Source: an uncultured Muribaculaceae bacterium (GTDB taxonomy: Bacteria > Bacteroidota > Bacteroidia > Bacteroidales > Muribaculaceae). From it: a stretch of DNA of 7,054 nucleotides. The notes under the pieces were generated by a model. That model saw nothing but the letters and a program-made list of their open reading frames with translations. It ran no database searches and was not told the origin of the DNA. Both the position numbers and the translations under genes were made by a program. Shown piece after piece: positions 6,040 through 7,054 of the stretch. How positions within the stretch are numbered: position 1 is the stretch's first letter; every line of letters starts with the position of its first letter. The stretch spans positions 1-7,054 of the forward strand of contig CAJUKE010000048.1 in the NCBI GenBank assembly GCA_910587075.1, written 5' to 3'.

Positions 6040-6390
6040 ATGTTTTATGTGAAGAAAAAGATGGAAATCGCGGGGAGCCACTCGCTGAGGCTTTCGTATG
6101 AGAGCAAGTGCGCTAATGTGCACGGGCATAACTGGGTCGTGACGGTGTACTGCCGGGCGGCGGTGTTGAACGAGGACGGTATGGTGTGCGACTTTACGCG
6201 GATCAAGGAGAGGATCCACGGGGCGCTGGACCACCGACACCTGAATGATGTGCTGCCGTTCAACCCGACGGCGGAGAATCTGGCGCGGTGGATCACGGAG
6301 CAGGTGCCGCAGTGCTATATGGCGAAGGTGATGGAGAGCGAGGGGAATACGGCGGTGTATTCGGTTGATGATGTGCCTTTTGAGTTTTGA
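6040..6390 (+). CDS. queD: 6-carboxytetrahydropterin synthase QueD
   Basis: This 116-residue enzyme of the PTPS/QueD family converts 7,8-dihydroneopterin triphosphate to 6-carboxy-5,6,7,8-tetrahydropterin, an early step towards preQ0 and queuosine in the cytoplasm. The zinc ligands are visible as His14, His28 and His30 (HGHNW), with the QueD-type catalytic cysteine four residues before HGH (Cys24 in CANVHGH). LDHRHLN (63-69) carries the catalytic histidine, and PTAEN (77-80 region) and the ESEGNTAVY segment (99-107) are conserved family positions. The length is typical for bacterial QueD. I chose the ATG at 6040 because it follows the promoter box directly; the upstream extension to 5992 is G-rich repeat sequence. 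The stop is three bases before queE, so the two genes are almost certainly one transcript. Confidence 0.93.
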   Translation: MFYVKKKMEIAGSHSLRLSYESKCANVHGHNWVVTVYCRAAVLNEDGMVCDFTRIKERIHGALDHRHLNDVLPFNPTAENLARWITEQVPQCYMAKVMESEGNTAVYSVDDVPFEF

Positions 6391-6393
6391 GCT

Positions 6394-6963
6394 ATGAGGG
6401 TTAAGGAGATTTTTTACTCGCTTCAGGGTGAGGGGTTCTTTACGGGGACTCCGGCGGTTTTCGTGCGTTTCAGTGGGTGCAATCTCCGGTGCGGGTTCTG
6501 CGATACGGACCACGCTGGGGGCCGGGAGATGAGTGTGGGGGATGTTGTGGGGGAGGTGTCGCGTTATCCGGCGCGGCATGTGGTGGTGACGGGCGGGGAG
6601 CCGTCGCTGCAGCTGACGGGGGAGCTTGTGGAGGCGCTGCACGGGGCGGGGCGGTTCGTGCAGGTGGAGACAAACGGTACGGGACGGTTGCCGGGGAATG
6701 TTGACTGGGTTACTTGCTCGCCGAAGGGGGCGCCGCTGGCGCTGGAGAGGGCTGACGAGCTGAAGGTGGTGTTCGAGGGGGCGGCGCCGCGGAACTGGGA
6801 TGAACTGGAGGGGTTCGAGGCGGGGGCGCGGTTTCTGCAGCCGTGCGACACGGGGGACGCGGTGCGGAACAGGGAGATTCTCGGGGCTTGCGTGGAGTTT
6901 CTGAAGGAGCACCCGGGGTGGAGGCTTTCGCTTCAGACGCATAAGCTGATAGGGATCGAATAG
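6394..6963 (+). CDS. queE: 7-carboxy-7-deazaguanine synthase QueE (radical SAM)
   Basis: This 189-residue radical SAM enzyme rearranges 6-carboxytetrahydropterin, the QueD product, to 7-carboxy-7-deazaguanine. The [4Fe-4S] cluster motif CNLRCGFC (Cys29, Cys33, Cys36) is CX3CX2C. The substrate-loop sequence YSLQGEG (8-14), the SAM-binding TGGEP (66-70), ETNGT (92-96), SPK (109-111), LQP (148-150) and the C-terminal QTHK (181-184) are all QueE hallmarks. Nothing appears truncated. It begins three bases after the queD stop with no obvious ribosome-binding site of its own, as expected for coupled translation. queC and queF, needed to reach preQ0 and preQ1, are not in the window. Codons are dominated by G at the third position. 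Confidence 0.95.
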   Translation: MRVKEIFYSLQGEGFFTGTPAVFVRFSGCNLRCGFCDTDHAGGREMSVGDVVGEVSRYPARHVVVTGGEPSLQLTGELVEALHGAGRFVQVETNGTGRLPGNVDWVTCSPKGAPLALERADELKVVFEGAAPRNWDELEGFEAGARFLQPCDTGDAVRNREILGACVEFLKEHPGWRLSLQTHKLIGIE

Positions 6964-6966
6964 GGG

Positions 6967-6983
6967 GCGCACCTCGCGGGGGG
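6967..6983 (+). repeat. Repeat M2, copy 2
   Basis: GCGCACCTCGCGGGGGG is identical to 5827-5843 and begins four bases after the queE stop codon. Confidence 0.7.
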
Positions 6984-7001
6984 AGCTAAGGGGGAGGGGC
7001 T

Positions 7002-7037
7002 TCGGGCTTCGCCCTCACACGGAACGACAAGGCGGGG
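7002..7037 (+). repeat. Repeat M3c
   Basis: It is 34 of 36 bases identical to 5926-5961 and shares the 21-base core with 724-744. It has the same orientation as the other two copies. Confidence 0.8.
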
Positions 7038-7054
7038 AGGGACAGCTTCGCGAT

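Larger units (their letters stand above)
6964..7054. other. Non-coding stretch after queE, repeat-rich
   Basis: It holds a second copy of M2 immediately after the queE stop, then a G-rich spacer and repeat M3c, and runs to the window end. No gene and no T-run terminator are visible. The order M2, G-rich spacer, M3 is the same as in 5827-5961, but without the M5 elements. Confidence 0.65.

Noticed and set aside
5620..6972. 450-residue minus-strand reading frame across the repeats, queD and queE
   Set aside because: It is antisense to two clear enzyme genes and made of Arg/Pro/His-rich and repeat-derived sequence; the lack of stops reflects GC-rich codons.

Overview
The window suggests a GC-rich member of the Bacteroidales. 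Three start regions carry a Bacteroidetes-type -7 box (TAnnTTTG or TAnnTTCG), Shine-Dalgarno sequences are not evident, and the terminase has the KARQWGxST style that I associate with Bacteroidales phages and prophages. The genus cannot be fixed from the sequence. The + strand is strikingly rich in G and purine whichever strand is coding. Rightward genes therefore use G-ending codons and leftward genes use C-ending codons, which suggests that the + strand is a replication leading strand.

Left half (94-4574, minus strand): a tight two-gene operon with its own promoter. The first gene encodes an 812-residue protein of unrecognised family with a beta-propeller-like C-terminal part. Eight bases later comes a phage-type terminase large subunit with recognisable ATPase and nuclease motifs. 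No portal, capsid or other tail gene lies in the window, so this may be the edge of a prophage, a remnant, or a domesticated module continuing to the left of position 1.

Right half (4670-6963, plus strand): a secreted alpha/beta-hydrolase (carbohydrate-esterase-like), then a 323-base non-coding stretch full of repeats, then queD and queE. These two encode consecutive steps of 7-deazaguanine (queuosine/preQ0) biosynthesis: GTP-derived dihydroneopterin triphosphate to 6-carboxytetrahydropterin (QueD), then to 7-carboxy-7-deazaguanine (QueE).

The most unusual content is a mosaic of short, hairpin-forming repeats scattered at 1-40, 720-800, 5678-5988 and 6967-7037. One double-hairpin family occurs three times, two of them in tandem, with compensated stem changes. 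One copy lies in frame inside the terminase gene and is predicted to be translated between its ATPase and nuclease domains. Another supplies the last 13 residues and the stop codon of the hydrolase. All copies that can be oriented point the same way on the + strand, whatever the gene orientation.
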